From: Deltaproteobacteria bacterium
GTDB taxonomy: Bacteria; Desulfobacterota; DSM-4660; Desulfatiglandales; Desulfatiglandaceae
Reading direction: 5' to 3'
NCBI GenBank assembly: GCA_029932035.1
Contig: JAOZQV010000007.1
Location: 5,689 to 11,581, forward strand
DNA: 5,893 bases
Shown here: positions 5,174-5,893 of the stretch, piece after piece
How positions within the stretch are numbered: position 1 is the first letter of the stretch
Layout: each line of letters opens with the position of its first letter
Position numbers and translations under genes: made by a program
Notes under the pieces: model-generated
The model's input: the letters and a program-made list of their open reading frames with translations, nothing else
Databases searched by the model: none
Told to the model about the DNA's origin: nothing

Positions 5174-5893
5174 CCCGTCAAGATCATTGATCAGATCATA
5201 TTTCCTTTGAAATGCTGCCCATGAGTAGCCTAAGGCATGTATTGGGCCGGTGACCAATGCCCTGAAAAGATGTATTTTCAGGTCATTTCTAAAGACCCCT
5301 TTTTTCCTTCCTTCCTCAAAAATCACAATGAGTTTGTTATCATACTCTCTCAACGCATGGTGTTTGTCTGACGTGTAGAACCTCGGGTTGTGGACAATTT
5401 CCCTGTAATAGACCAGCGCCCATTCTCTTCTGCTTTGAACCCAGTTCAGGAAGTGCCAAAGGATGTGTTTCAGTTTGGTTTCCGGCTTTTCAGGGGAGAT
5501 GGTCTCATCAAAGACCTCTGTGAACTCCTGCATACGCTTCTCAAAAATAGAGAAGAGGAGCGCTTCTTTATTCTCGAAATACTCATAGATTGTACCATCT
5601 GCAACCCTGGCCCTTTTCGCTATTTCAGCAATACTGGTCTGAGAAAATGACTTTTTTGATAAAATCTCCTCTGCCGCCAAAAGGACTCTTTCCCTTTTTT
5701 CTTCAACTTCTTCCATACCTCCAGATGGTACTTTATCGTCCTGCACTATGGCAGAGAAAACCGCTTCCATTAAATCATCGTAATCATCGAGGGGATGAAA
5801 CGGTCTTCCAAATACAATAGTGGTGAGGAACAGATAATCGATGGCGCCGATCAGGAATTTTCCGAGGCCGGGTCGGTTAAATACGATCTCCAC
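5111..5893 (-). CDS. TetR-family regulator, apparently double-TetR, 5' end outside window
   Basis: The reading frame is open to the right edge, so the visible 260 residues are a C-terminal part; the GTG at 5891-5893 is not a supported start. Residues about 63-255 form a complete TetR repressor: the helix-turn-helix TSIAEIAKRARVADGTIYEYF (86-106), then KEALLFSIFEKR and a helical ligand-binding part (about 120-255). The VADGTIYEYFENKE segment resembles FadR-type TetR proteins that sense acyl-CoA, which is only a hint. Residues 1-50 (GKFLIGAIDYLFL, then GRPFHPLDDYDDLMEAVFSAIV) look like the last two helices of another TetR ligand domain, implying two TetR units in one chain. A separate start at Met60 (ATG ending at 5716) is possible, but its GGAGG lies only 1 nt from the ATG. 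The 3' end overlaps the cyclase gene. Confidence 0.82.
   Translation of the reverse strand: MEIVFNRPGLGKFLIGAIDYLFLTTIVFGRPFHPLDDYDDLMEAVFSAIVQDDKVPSGGMEEVEEKRERVLLAAEEILSKKSFSQTSIAEIAKRARVADGTIYEYFENKEALLFSIFEKRMQEFTEVFDETISPEKPETKLKHILWHFLNWVQSRREWALVYYREIVHNPRFYTSDKHHALREYDNKLIVIFEEGRKKGVFRNDLKIHLFRALVTGPIHALGYSWAAFQRKYDLINDLDGLYDLVHRAVKFRPGQIRTLE

Noticed and set aside
5182..5200. Palindromic GATCATTGATC and nearby TGATC repeats as an FNR-type site
   Set aside because: It lies inside the TetR coding frame and does not fit TTGAT-N4-ATCAA. A manual look for that full site in the intergenic regions found only half-sites, such as TTGAT at 2524-2528.
5714..5716. ATG start for a standalone single TetR protein
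   Set aside because: The GGAGG is only 1 nt from the ATG, and the upstream frame stays open with TetR-like helices. It is not fully excluded without sequence beyond 5893.

Overview
The window reads as a chromosomal piece of an anaerobic-type proteobacterium, most likely a Desulfobacterota (former deltaproteobacterial) lineage. This rests on gene content: a GAF-linked class III cyclase with a C-terminal variant I associate with that group, a RimK-like ATP-grasp protein resembling ones I recall from it, and degenerate 7- and 8-bp tandem arrays in the gaps between genes. Base composition looks moderate, with no obvious foreign island. No RNA gene, insertion sequence or CRISPR array is visible.

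Layout. Positions 1-94 hold short tandem repeats. A minus-strand pair follows: mtaD (994-2310), encoding an MTA/SAH deaminase, and downstream of it an ATP-grasp ligase gene (95-883). They are separated by a 110-nt gap that contains part of a heptamer array. The divergent intergenic region 2311-2543 holds a good sigma70-like promoter candidate for mtaD with a perfect dyad across its -10/spacer, and an in-phase octamer array. A plus-strand trio then runs 2544-5173: a lytic-transglycosylase lipoprotein, a Crp/Fnr-type regulator 15 nt later, and 59 nt further on a GAF plus class III nucleotide cyclase. The window closes with a minus-strand TetR-family gene (5111 to beyond 5893). It converges on the cyclase gene, overlaps its last 63 nt, and looks like a tandem double-TetR protein.

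How the genes may work together. MtaD recycles methylthioadenosine or S-adenosylhomocysteine; the ATP-grasp product is unknown. The plus-strand trio is the most interesting part. The cyclase keeps its metal and transition-state residues but has Glu/Thr at the two purine-specifying positions. The adjacent Crp/Fnr protein has Pro where cAMP receptors carry the phosphate-binding Arg, and an FNR-like E..SR recognition helix. The pair may therefore not be a simple cAMP/CRP circuit. That statement is inference from residues, not demonstrated.
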